6,868 bases of DNA from Methanomassiliicoccales archaeon (GCA_028682925.1 JAJRAG010000074.1:1-6868), one strand, 5' to 3'; shown: positions 1-6,634, counted from the stretch's first letter. The notes: generated by a model from the sequence alone, not told the origin. Program-made: numbers and translations.

Positions 1-1423
1 CATACAGAACAACAGTGCCAGCGATTCTATCTACCTTCACGTGTGTCGTTGCCAAATCAGTCAAGCGATGGACCGAAGACGTCGAAGGCGATGTTATGCC
101 GACGAACACGCCGCTGTTCCGTCTGATAGACAAAAGGTGATCGGTGAGTTGATCCATGACTTGATTGCCATAGATGGACTCCATCGTATCGAAACCTATG
201 AGCGATAGGAACGGCGCTCCCGCGTCCTTAAGGCTAAAAGCCAGACTCTGCCAGTTGAAATCGGCCAATGCTGTAGCCCCCTCAACCGGAAGAACATAAT
301 GCTCCTGCACGGCGCCCATCTGTGTCGCCTTTTCTGGAATCCTAACATACCTGTCAAACACCTCCTTATGCGACATTCTTGTGATGTTCTTTCTCGCACC
401 ATCAGCACTAGCCTTCCTCAAAGGCACCCAAAGGACACCTCTCTTCAGTTCGATGAAGTTCGCGACTAGGCTACACTCTAGCGCGCTGCTTATTGTCGTC
501 GGAACGTTATTGCCTAACTCGATCAACACAATGGAGCCCTTTTCCAGGCCCCCAAGCAGCAATTCATCTAGGTCTACTATTCCCCAGGAGGTCCGATCGG
601 AAGAATCCTCCACAGGCGACCATGCTTTTGACATCAGGGATTGCTCTCTGACGTCTTGAGCGAAACTGGTGATCTTTCCCCCGTCGAGCGTGAATAGATA
701 CCTGGGTTGTCGGATTCCGCATCCTCTCAGTTTCAATATCTCCATATCACGTATTCTTCTGCCCTGATAGTCAGTCGATCGCAATAGGACCACACCATCT
801 CCCAGGTAATCGAGCTGCGGGTCGGCGCTCTCAAGTACGAACACAACATTCGCACAATAGCCTTCGACGATGTCTTTCTGGACCGCATTCATGAGCTTCG
901 CACATGTCTCCCCGTACTTCTCCGCCAGTGCATCGATGCTGTCGAGGACGATGAGTGATCTTGCGGGAAGGTTCTTCTCAATGATACCGTATACCGTCTC
1001 CAGTTCACCCAAATCATGTCCGATCGATATCGACATGATCGTCTCTTTTCCATCAGACGAATCCCCAAGCCCCTTCAGGTCCCTGAGTCGGGTCCTTCTC
1101 CGAGCGACCGACTCGTGTTCCTCGGTCCCTCCGTCTCCAAGCCAGCAAGATGAAGTCTCACCCAGTTCGATCTTCTTCTTGAGCCAAGGGAATTGGGTGA
1201 AAAGCGAGGTGTCTGAGACGCGAGTTGAAAGATAGAAACTCTTTTCGATCGCAGAGATGTCCTCGATCGTCTGGAGAGCGAACGTCGTCTTCCCCGTACC
1301 TGCGTTCCCACGCACAATCAAGGAGTGGCCCCCCTCGGCGGTGAAGAAATCAAAGATGTCTCTGGGGATCCCGGGAACCGATTCCATTAAATCTCCCATA
1401 CTGTTGGATTCGGATTCAGTCAA
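1..1423 (-). CDS. GvpD/KaiC-like twin-RecA P-loop ATPase, 3' end cut by window edge
   Basis: The frame is open from a TTG at 1423 to the left edge, giving 474 residues without the C-terminus. An in-frame TAG at 1433-1435 bounds it upstream, and AGGGGAG lies 4 nt before the TTG. The next in-frame ATGs (1399, 1387) have no such site. Domain 1 has a clean Walker A (GNAGTGKTT, residues 39-47) and Walker B (SLIVLD, 156-161). A basic stretch (ARRRTRLRDLK, 107-117) lies between them and recalls the arginine-rich region described in haloarchaeal GvpD. Domain 2 begins with a KaiC-like lead-in (LDELLLGGLEKGSIVLIE, 285-302), but its P-loop is degraded to LGNNVPTT. A Walker-B-like LIGFD remains at 408-412. 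KaiC-type ATPases of this kind usually act in regulation or signalling. GvpD itself controls gas vesicle genes through GvpE, but no gvp genes are visible here, so that role is not implied. The RecA-fold call is firm; the GvpD subfamily is a recognition call without a search. Confidence 0.85.
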   Translation of the reverse strand, partial: MTESESNSMGDLMESVPGIPRDIFDFFTAEGGHSLIVRGNAGTGKTTFALQTIEDISAIEKSFYLSTRVSDTSLFTQFPWLKKKIELGETSSCWLGDGGTEEHESVARRRTRLRDLKGLGDSSDGKETIMSISIGHDLGELETVYGIIEKNLPARSLIVLDSIDALAEKYGETCAKLMNAVQKDIVEGYCANVVFVLESADPQLDYLGDGVVLLRSTDYQGRRIRDMEILKLRGCGIRQPRYLFTLDGGKITSFAQDVREQSLMSKAWSPVEDSSDRTSWGIVDLDELLLGGLEKGSIVLIELGNNVPTTISSALECSLVANFIELKRGVLWVPLRKASADGARKNITRMSHKEVFDRYVRIPEKATQMGAVQEHYVLPVEGATALADFNWQSLAFSLKDAGAPFLSLIGFDTMESIYGNQVMDQLTDHLLSIRRNSGVFVGITSPSTSSVHRLTDLATTHVKVDRIAGTVVLY

Positions 1424-1427
1424 TTTG

Positions 1428-1434
1428 CTCCCCT
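1428..1434 (-). promoter_or_regulatory. Shine-Dalgarno site deciding a TTG start
   Basis: Read on the minus strand, AGGGGAG sits 4 nt before TTG (1421-1423). It overlaps the in-frame TAG that closes the frame upstream. No comparable site precedes the in-frame ATG codons at 1399 or 1387, so the TTG is the best start for the GvpD/KaiC-like gene. Confidence 0.6.
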
Positions 1435-1537
1435 ATCAATTCAGTACCTCTTTCTTAAAGGTTGTTGGCTCATTTTCTCGATTGATATTATGATGGGGCG
1501 AATGTGTCGTTCTGGCTATCATGCGATCCCACGATGC

Positions 1538-1550
1538 GAAAAGTATTAAG
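1538..1550 (+). promoter_or_regulatory. Putative BRE/TATA promoter of the glmU-glmS unit
   Basis: CGAAAAGTATTAAG has a purine/A-rich BRE-like half followed by a TATA-like half. Initiation about 25 bp downstream would fall near 1570, leaving a leader of roughly 20 nt that just contains the GGAGG ribosome-binding site. The spacing fits an archaeal promoter, but the TATA match is imperfect. Confidence 0.45.
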
Positions 1551-1575
1551 AGCAGCAACCGGAATCCAGAGAGTC

Positions 1576-1580
1576 GGAGG
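1576..1580 (+). promoter_or_regulatory. Shine-Dalgarno GGAGG deciding the TTG start of the glmU-like gene
   Basis: A consensus GGAGG lies 8 nt before TTG at 1589. The protein beginning there starts MKAVVLAAGEGTR, exactly where nucleotidylyltransferases of this family normally begin. The motif and the homology together make the non-ATG start convincing. Confidence 0.8.
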
Positions 1581-1588
1581 ATTGAAGA

Positions 1589-2779
1589 TTGAAGGCAGTG
1601 GTCCTTGCGGCTGGAGAGGGAACGAGGCTCCGTCCTTTCACGGTATCTCGCCCGAAAGTGATGATTCCCGTCGGCAATAGACCCATACTGGAGTATGTTG
1701 TGTCAGCGCTTGTGGACAATGGCGTTCGGGACATCGTGCTAGTGGTGGGATATCGGAAAGAGAGGATCATGTCCCATTTCGCAGATGGGAAGAAGTTCGG
1801 GGCGAAGATTGCCTATGCCGTTCAGGAGAAACAGCTTGGGACCGCCCACGCACTCACCGTAGCAAAGAGACACCTGGATGGAGATTTTCTTGTCGTTGCG
1901 GGGGACAACTTGATAGATGGGAGGGCGATTGCTGACTTGGTCGGCTGCAGGCGTGTACCAGCAATCCTGGTGACCAAGAGTGAAACGCCATCAAAGTATG
2001 GAGTAGTACAGGTCGAAAACGAGAAGGTTGTTCGGATCATCGAGAAGCCGGAAGCGAAGATCGGTAACATCATCAGCACTGGAACATACTGGTTAAACAA
2101 GGAGCTACTTAGGACCGTCGAGGAGAACGTTGGACGTGACATGATTGGCATAACTCAGGTTCTGCAGTCGCTCATCCCTATGATGGCACTCTCGGCGGTG
2201 CATACGACTGGTAGATGGATCGACGCCGTCTATCCATGGGATCTGATCGGTGTCAATGCAGCGGCATTGACCATCCGCGGGCAGGAGATAGCCGGCACTG
2301 TCGAGTCGGGAGTGACGATAAAGGGCAATGTATCAATCGGAGCCGGAACCAGGATTCGATCGGGAACGTACATCGAAGGCCCGGTCACTATCGGGGAGGG
2401 CTGCGATATCGGTCCCAGTGTCACGATTCTTCCGTCGACGAGCGTGGGTGATGGTGTCCAGATCGACTCTTTCAGTCTGGTATCCAACTGCCTGATAATG
2501 AACAACGTAGATATCGGTTCTCATTCTCATCTATCCCATTCCGTCCTCGACGACGGAGTGACTATCTCCACTGGTCTTGCCGCACCGGCAGGTATGGCTT
2601 TCGCGAAGGTCGAAGATGAATTCTTCAAGCTAGAACGAGTAGGAGCACTGATTGGAGAAGCGACCGAGATGGGCGCCGGTGTCGTCATATCTCCCGGTTC
2701 TATAGTCGGTTCGGGTTGCCGGATTGGGAGCGGGGTCAGGGTGACTGGGAACCTTGAGAACAAGAGCGTTGTGGTTTGA
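1589..2779 (+). CDS. glmU: GlmU-like bifunctional sugar-1-phosphate nucleotidylyltransferase / left-handed beta-helix protein
   Basis: This 396-residue protein has the two-domain plan of archaeal GlmU-type enzymes such as Sulfolobus ST0452. Residues 1-225 form a nucleotidyltransferase: AAGEGTRLRPFT (7-18) and RPKVMIPVGNRP (21-32) bind the nucleotide and phosphates, followed by GTAHAL (84-89), VAGDN (103-107) and IIEKPE (150-155). From about residue 236, hexapeptide repeats (IKGNVSIGAGTRI and similar) form a left-handed beta-helix. The expected role is making UDP-GlcNAc from GlcN-1-P by acetylation and uridylylation in the cytoplasm, and the adjoining glmS supports this. One oddity is that the region matching the acetyltransferase site keeps a histidine (H314) but lacks the usual tyrosine, the GAGT motif and the following asparagine. 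The acetyltransferase step, or the exact sugar, is therefore less certain than the uridylyltransferase step. The start is TTG with GGAGG upstream. Confidence 0.85.
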   Translation: MKAVVLAAGEGTRLRPFTVSRPKVMIPVGNRPILEYVVSALVDNGVRDIVLVVGYRKERIMSHFADGKKFGAKIAYAVQEKQLGTAHALTVAKRHLDGDFLVVAGDNLIDGRAIADLVGCRRVPAILVTKSETPSKYGVVQVENEKVVRIIEKPEAKIGNIISTGTYWLNKELLRTVEENVGRDMIGITQVLQSLIPMMALSAVHTTGRWIDAVYPWDLIGVNAAALTIRGQEIAGTVESGVTIKGNVSIGAGTRIRSGTYIEGPVTIGEGCDIGPSVTILPSTSVGDGVQIDSFSLVSNCLIMNNVDIGSHSHLSHSVLDDGVTISTGLAAPAGMAFAKVEDEFFKLERVGALIGEATEMGAGVVISPGSIVGSGCRIGSGVRVTGNLENKSVVV

Positions 2780-4570
2780 ATGTGTGGAATAGTTGGCTAT
2801 TCTGGCTCGAGACAGGCAGTCGAAGTGCTAATCGATGCGTTGAAACGGCTCGAGTACAGAGGATACGATTCCGCGGGAATCGCGGTCTGCGGGAAGGAGC
2901 TGCAGGTGCACAAAGACAAGGGAGAAATTGCTGGACTCGAAGAAACCCTGCCGATGCTCAAAGGAACGGTTGGAATCAGCCATACAAGATGGGCAACGTG
3001 TGGAAGACCCTCAAAGAACAACGCCCATCCATTCGTCGATTGCAGGGGCAAGTTCGCACTGGTCCATAACGGCATAATCGAGAATCACATTGCTTTAAGG
3101 AAGGAGCTGCAGGCGAGGGGACATAAGTTCACTTCCGAAACCGATACCGAGGTCCTTGTTCATCTCTTGGAGGAGAATTTCAAGGGTGACACTCACGAGG
3201 CCCTTCTGGAATCCCTCAAGAAGGTCAAGGGGACCTACGCCGTGGCCGTGATTCGCCTGGGGTCGAAGGAGGTCGTGGCGGCAAGGAAGGAGAATCCTCT
3301 CGTCATTGGTCTGGGTGTGGGCGAGAACTTCGTGGCCTCGGACGTCACCGCACTTCTGAACTACACAAACAATGTCCTCTATATGATGGATGGGGAGTCG
3401 GCTGTCATCACCCCTGGTAGCGTGAAGTTGTTCAATGAATCCGGGGGAAGAGTCGAGCGCGAACCGACTCTCGTGTCCTGGACGGTCGAGGATGCTGAAA
3501 AAGGCGGTTTTGATCACTTCATGTTGAAGGAGATTTTTGAGGGACCCTCTGCGATCCACAATACGCTGCTGGGAAACCTGAATGAGATAGTCACTGGTGA
3601 CTCGATCATAGATTCGAATTTCAGTTCGGTGAAGATCATCGCCTGTGGGTCGTCCTATCATGCGGCAATGGTCGGGAAGTATCTGATAGAGACGATCTCT
3701 TCTATACCAACAACCCTGGAGTTCGCCTCTGAGTACAGATACTCGTCTGGTGCGAAGGAGATGCCTTTGGTCATTCTTGTCTCTCAGAGTGGAGAGACAG
3801 CTGATACACTGGCAGCAGCTAGGGAGGCACGCAGAAGGGGATGCCAGACCTTGGCGATTACGAACGTCGTCGGAAGCACCATAACACGCGAGGTGGACGA
3901 GGTATTCTATACCCATGCCGGCCCGGAGATATGTGTCGCTGCAACGAAGACTTACATCACCCAGCTTATGGCACTTTACGTCCTGGGCATGCGAATAGGT
4001 CACTCACATGGCGCCTTAAGTCACGATGCTCTGAGATTGTTGAGGTCCGAACTGCGTTCTATGCCTCAATATGTCAGGGAGGTCCTTGAAAATGCAGCCG
4101 CGATAGAAGAAGCGACGGACATGATTGTGAACGCGAGGGACGTCTTCTTCATAGGTCGCAACATAAACTATCCCACGGTCCTCGAGGGGGCGCTGAAGTT
4201 GAAGGAGATCTCCTACATACATGCTGAAGGATATGCTGCGGGGGAGCTCAAACACGGACCACTGGCTCTGTTGAATCCGGATATGCCAGTCGTTGCCGTA
4301 TGCATAAGGGATCACACATACGAGAAAATGCTTGCGAATTTGACCGAAGTCGCTGCAAGGGATAGCCCGGTGCTTGCTATCGGGTATGACGACGACACCG
4401 AGTTGAGCTCAGTAGCCAATAGGGTCATAGGCATACCGAAGGTCAAACCGATATTCACTCCCGTGCTGATTGCGGTGACACTTCAGTTACTGGCCTACTA
4501 CACCGCGAGGAGAAAGGGTTGTCCGATAGACAAGCCACGGAATCTCGCCAAGAGCGTGACCGTCGAGTGA
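2780..4570 (+). CDS. glmS: Glutamine--fructose-6-phosphate aminotransferase (isomerizing)
   Basis: This full-length 596-residue protein converts fructose-6-phosphate and glutamine to glucosamine-6-phosphate, the first committed step to UDP-GlcNAc. The N-terminal Ntn glutaminase domain (about 1-220) begins MCGIVGYSG with the nucleophile at Cys2. It continues with HTRWATCG (68-75), NAHP (81-84), VHNGIIEN (95-102) and TDTE (121-124). The first SIS domain (about 284-410) has ACGSSYHAA and SQSGET (335-340). The second SIS domain (about 445-590) has LKEISYIHAEGYAAGELKHG, in which E476 and H492 match the E. coli isomerase residues E488 and H504. The C-terminus ends DKPRNLAKSVTVE, with K591 matching K603. 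One position departs from the bacterial motif: Cys74 stands where E. coli has His77. The ATG follows directly on the glmU-like stop with no clear ribosome-binding site, so translation is probably coupled. Confidence 0.97.
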   Translation: MCGIVGYSGSRQAVEVLIDALKRLEYRGYDSAGIAVCGKELQVHKDKGEIAGLEETLPMLKGTVGISHTRWATCGRPSKNNAHPFVDCRGKFALVHNGIIENHIALRKELQARGHKFTSETDTEVLVHLLEENFKGDTHEALLESLKKVKGTYAVAVIRLGSKEVVAARKENPLVIGLGVGENFVASDVTALLNYTNNVLYMMDGESAVITPGSVKLFNESGGRVEREPTLVSWTVEDAEKGGFDHFMLKEIFEGPSAIHNTLLGNLNEIVTGDSIIDSNFSSVKIIACGSSYHAAMVGKYLIETISSIPTTLEFASEYRYSSGAKEMPLVILVSQSGETADTLAAAREARRRGCQTLAITNVVGSTITREVDEVFYTHAGPEICVAATKTYITQLMALYVLGMRIGHSHGALSHDALRLLRSELRSMPQYVREVLENAAAIEEATDMIVNARDVFFIGRNINYPTVLEGALKLKEISYIHAEGYAAGELKHGPLALLNPDMPVVAVCIRDHTYEKMLANLTEVAARDSPVLAIGYDDDTELSSVANRVIGIPKVKPIFTPVLIAVTLQLLAYYTARRKGCPIDKPRNLAKSVTVE

Positions 4571-5608
4571 TCAGGCTAGCCTCTCAGGGCAGACATTCCT
4601 TCTTGAACAGGATCGACACTTGCCAACTCTGTTATGGTTCCGATGAACATCTTGGGTCTTGATCAGGCTCCTCATATCCTCCAGCTTTGAGACTAGAAGC
4701 GCCTTCATTTCGTCATTGAATTCTATCTCGTGCTCGATGTTGTCATACCTGAGTATTCCATGTGTGACCTTGGTCCCATCTTCCTCGCTCAGAAGGAGGC
4801 AGTAGGCCGCCACGCGTAGGATATGCGAGAACAAAGGCCCTTTAGGTTTGCGCCCAGTCTTCACGTCGACTGGTACCAACTCTCCATCGATCGATAGTAT
4901 ATAGTCCGGTCTTCCTGCCAACCCATATCGTTCAGACTTCAACAGTTTGGATTCTTTTCTTCCAACGTATCTTATCTCTCCGTCTATGTCCTTCTTCCTT
5001 TTCTTCTGGATAGCTGTCTGGCTTGCCGACATCGAAACATACAACGCGATACTGGCTCCCATAAGCCAGATCAACGCCGCAACCTCGTAGATCATTGCGA
5101 TATCAGGGTCCACACCCAATGTCGTCACGGAATTCAGGGTGATGAGCATCGCGATTATCGCGAATATGACGATTACTTGTTCATATTGCGAGCGCATGCG
5201 TTTCTCCTTGATTGAGGCGGATCTGTAGAGCATGAATATGGCCGAGATGACCCAAGGTATTGACAATAGGCCTAGTATCTTACTCCATTCTTCATGGTTT
5301 TCCAACGGTCTGAAGGCGACGCCGATAACGGCGAGCGCCGTGGCGGTCAAGGCGAACCAGAGCACAACTCTCTCCCATATTCTCGCCTTCTCCTCTTGGT
5401 CGACGATATCGGACAGTTCGACCGAGAGGGCTTTGTGTTCTCTCTCCCCCTCTTCCAGGACGGGAGAAGTGATGTCACCCTTGGTGCTTAACCACCAGCT
5501 CAGAGGACAATACGCATATCGCTCTAGGTCACTTGCCGAGATCGTTTCCATCTCAATTGCAGGAACTACTTCAATGTCCGTAATACTTATGTTCCTCTTC
5601 ATTTTCAC
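4571..5608 (-). CDS. Membrane-embedded Cas4-like PD-(D/E)XK nuclease
   Basis: The 345-residue product has the Cas4/RecB-family nuclease signature split by a membrane insert. SASDLERYAYCP carries Cys34, and H58 follows in GEREH. Four hydrophobic segments lie at about 80-100, 110-128, 143-161 and 171-192. The catalytic part then follows: GRPDYIL (D235), VPVDVKTGR (D248, K250) and a helix ending RVAAYC (265-270). The C-terminal CRSCSRRNVCP supplies Cys331, 334 and 340, which with Cys34 make the usual Cas4 four-cysteine iron-sulphur set. Lys/Arg-rich loops (KEKRMR, QKKRKK) predict both nuclease halves on the cytoplasmic side. The start is ambiguous: GTG 5608 (used here), ATG 5602 or ATG 5551, none with a good ribosome-binding site. 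The first two overlap the upstream TPD nuclease gene. A DNA-processing nuclease is likely; a CRISPR role is not supported because no cas genes or repeats are present. Confidence 0.85.
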   Translation of the reverse strand: MKMKRNISITDIEVVPAIEMETISASDLERYAYCPLSWWLSTKGDITSPVLEEGEREHKALSVELSDIVDQEEKARIWERVVLWFALTATALAVIGVAFRPLENHEEWSKILGLLSIPWVISAIFMLYRSASIKEKRMRSQYEQVIVIFAIIAMLITLNSVTTLGVDPDIAMIYEVAALIWLMGASIALYVSMSASQTAIQKKRKKDIDGEIRYVGRKESKLLKSERYGLAGRPDYILSIDGELVPVDVKTGRKPKGPLFSHILRVAAYCLLLSEEDGTKVTHGILRYDNIEHEIEFNDEMKALLVSKLEDMRSLIKTQDVHRNHNRVGKCRSCSRRNVCPERLA

Positions 5609-6371
5609 TGCCGATCTTCTCGCATCTGTGCTTCACAAGCGACGAGTCGACGATCATGATGCCCTCCGGTTGCTCAACGTCGTCAACTATGCCGAACCAG
5701 TAGACCACCAAACCGCTTCCAAAAAGCTCGTTGTAAGGTATGAGTTGGTTCCTGATATTCTTCTTCACCTCGATGCTGTCGCCGAAAGACGCCTTTGACT
5801 CGATCCAATTGATTTCCCATCCGTTTACTCTGACAGGTTCGTCCAATAGGCAGTCTGGGGTCTTCGGGAATTCTCCTCTGAGATCTCGCTCGGTTCTATA
5901 AGTTATCTCGTGCGAATTGAGCCACTCTCTTAGGCGTTCTTCTCCCCAAGCACCTCGCTTGTACTGACTCTCCGATGCCTTGGGCGAGTAGACTATGTCC
6001 GCTCTCGCTATCTCAGCGATTTCCTTCCTAGTCCTTCCGTTCTCGATTAGCTCCGGATTCTTTACATATTTCCAGTACTGTTTCTTAGAGAAACCGAGCT
6101 CCTGGAAAATCATCAGCCCCGTCAGAATCGGTGGGAATCTCCACTTTCTGGATATCGACAGTATGCTCCTCCCGCTTTTCCACTCTCTAACAAGCCGATC
6201 CGCGTCCCGTTTCACTCTGTAGAATTTTCTGGTCGTCTCTCTTACGGTCTTTTGTGTGAATATCACGGTGAGAAGTTCTTCATCGAGGCTCAATTTCTGC
6301 GCAAGGTGTCTTATGTCGGTAGGATCATTCAATGATTCGTATACTGACCTGTACTCGCTGTATTTCATCAT
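5571..6371 (-). CDS. TPD-domain PD-(D/E)XK nuclease, archaeal homologue of CDIN1/C15orf41
   Basis: This 266-residue protein has the motif set of the TPD family, which includes human CDIN1 (C15orf41, mutated in congenital dyserythropoietic anaemia type I) and is predicted to be related to archaeal Holliday junction resolvases. Residues 138-150 (KRGAWGEERLREW) form the first nuclease helix with E144. KTPDCLL (170-176) gives the family name and D173. WIESKASFGD (189-198) carries the E191-x-K193 pair. RNQLIPY (207-213) and GLVVYWFG (220-227) complete the core. The N-terminal half is helical, with two possible helix-turn-helix stretches (about 20-50 and 56-92), consistent with DNA binding. No signal peptide or membrane segment is seen. 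The gene opens with ATGATG at 6371 and has only a weak ribosome-binding site. A TATA-like box about 50 nt upstream suggests it is first in its transcript. Nuclease activity and the natural substrate are inferred. Confidence 0.88.
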   Translation of the reverse strand: MMKYSEYRSVYESLNDPTDIRHLAQKLSLDEELLTVIFTQKTVRETTRKFYRVKRDADRLVREWKSGRSILSISRKWRFPPILTGLMIFQELGFSKKQYWKYVKNPELIENGRTRKEIAEIARADIVYSPKASESQYKRGAWGEERLREWLNSHEITYRTERDLRGEFPKTPDCLLDEPVRVNGWEINWIESKASFGDSIEVKKNIRNQLIPYNELFGSGLVVYWFGIVDDVEQPEGIMIVDSSLVKHRCEKIGSENEEEHKYYGH

Positions 6372-6411
6372 TTCACACTGTTTTCGATCATTCTTTTTCT
6401 CGTCGTAGCGG

Positions 6412-6423
6412 GCGATTCATATT
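6412..6423 (+). repeat. Direct repeat copy 1, GCGATTCATATT
   Basis: This identical 12-mer recurs at 6648-6659. The copy overlaps the left-facing TATA-like box, so a protein bound here could block or assist transcription of the nuclease pair. Confidence 0.6.
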
Positions 6424-6430
6424 TATAGTT
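6418..6430 (-). promoter_or_regulatory. TATA-like box for the two-nuclease unit
   Basis: On the minus strand this reads AACTATAAATATG, a strong archaeal TATA match. Initiation about 25 bp downstream would be near 6398, leaving a leader of about 27 nt before the ATG at 6371. This is the best promoter match in the window. Confidence 0.6.
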
Positions 6431-6634
6431 GTCGACATGCTGAGACATACTGGAAGTAAGTGATTCACATCAAACGATCTTCTCAATTCTGTGAACGGTA
6501 TCATGATTTCCCGCACTATCTCACCGTACCTGAATCTCGGACTCATTCGAATCGATGCCGAGGGGGAATTCGTTTCTTCATAGGACCAGTAACCAGATAT
6601 CACAGATCAATCTGGAGATTATGCAATATGATTA

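Larger units (their letters stand above)
1424..1588. promoter_or_regulatory. Divergent promoter region between the ATPase gene and the glmU-like gene
   Basis: This 165-bp spacer separates two genes transcribed away from each other, so it must hold both promoters unless they lie within the genes. Facing right, CGAAAAGTATTAAG (1538-1550 region) resembles a BRE plus TATA element about 40 nt before the glmU-like start. Facing left, two AT-rich candidates are visible on the minus strand: one around 1479-1490 (CATAATATCAATCG) and one around 1451-1461 (CTTTAAGAAA). I cannot choose between these two. No coding frame or stable hairpin is evident. Confidence 0.5.

Noticed and set aside
870..1235. Plus-strand open frame of 121 codons opposite the ATPase gene
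   Set aside because: The Ser-rich, low-complexity translation is typical of a reverse-strand shadow. The minus strand carries clear Walker motifs through this region.
1..1423. Gas vesicle gene cluster suggested by GvpD similarity
   Set aside because: No GvpA-like or other vesicle structural gene occurs in the window. The neighbour is UDP-GlcNAc synthesis, and GvpD-like ATPases are not diagnostic by themselves.
3095..4003. Long minus-strand open frame antisense to glmS (302 codons)
   Set aside because: It lies wholly inside the well-supported glmS gene, its protein is rich in Cys, His and Arg with no recognisable domain, and it has no plausible start context. It is a shadow of glmS codon usage.
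4571..5608. CRISPR-Cas adaptation locus suggested by a Cas4-like protein
   Set aside because: No cas1, cas2 or other cas genes and no spaced repeats are visible. The neighbour is a TPD nuclease, and the membrane insert differs from CRISPR-linked Cas4.
5232..5798. Plus-strand open frame of 188 codons opposite the nuclease pair
   Set aside because: It is antisense to two genes with clear nuclease motifs. Its sequence has no domain, and it spans the junction of both real genes.
6388..6603. Minus-strand open frame of 71 codons upstream of the TPD nuclease gene
   Set aside because: The composition is not absurd, but there is no ribosome-binding site before its GTG, it runs across the best TATA-like box, and I recognise no motif. 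A small real gene cannot be fully excluded.
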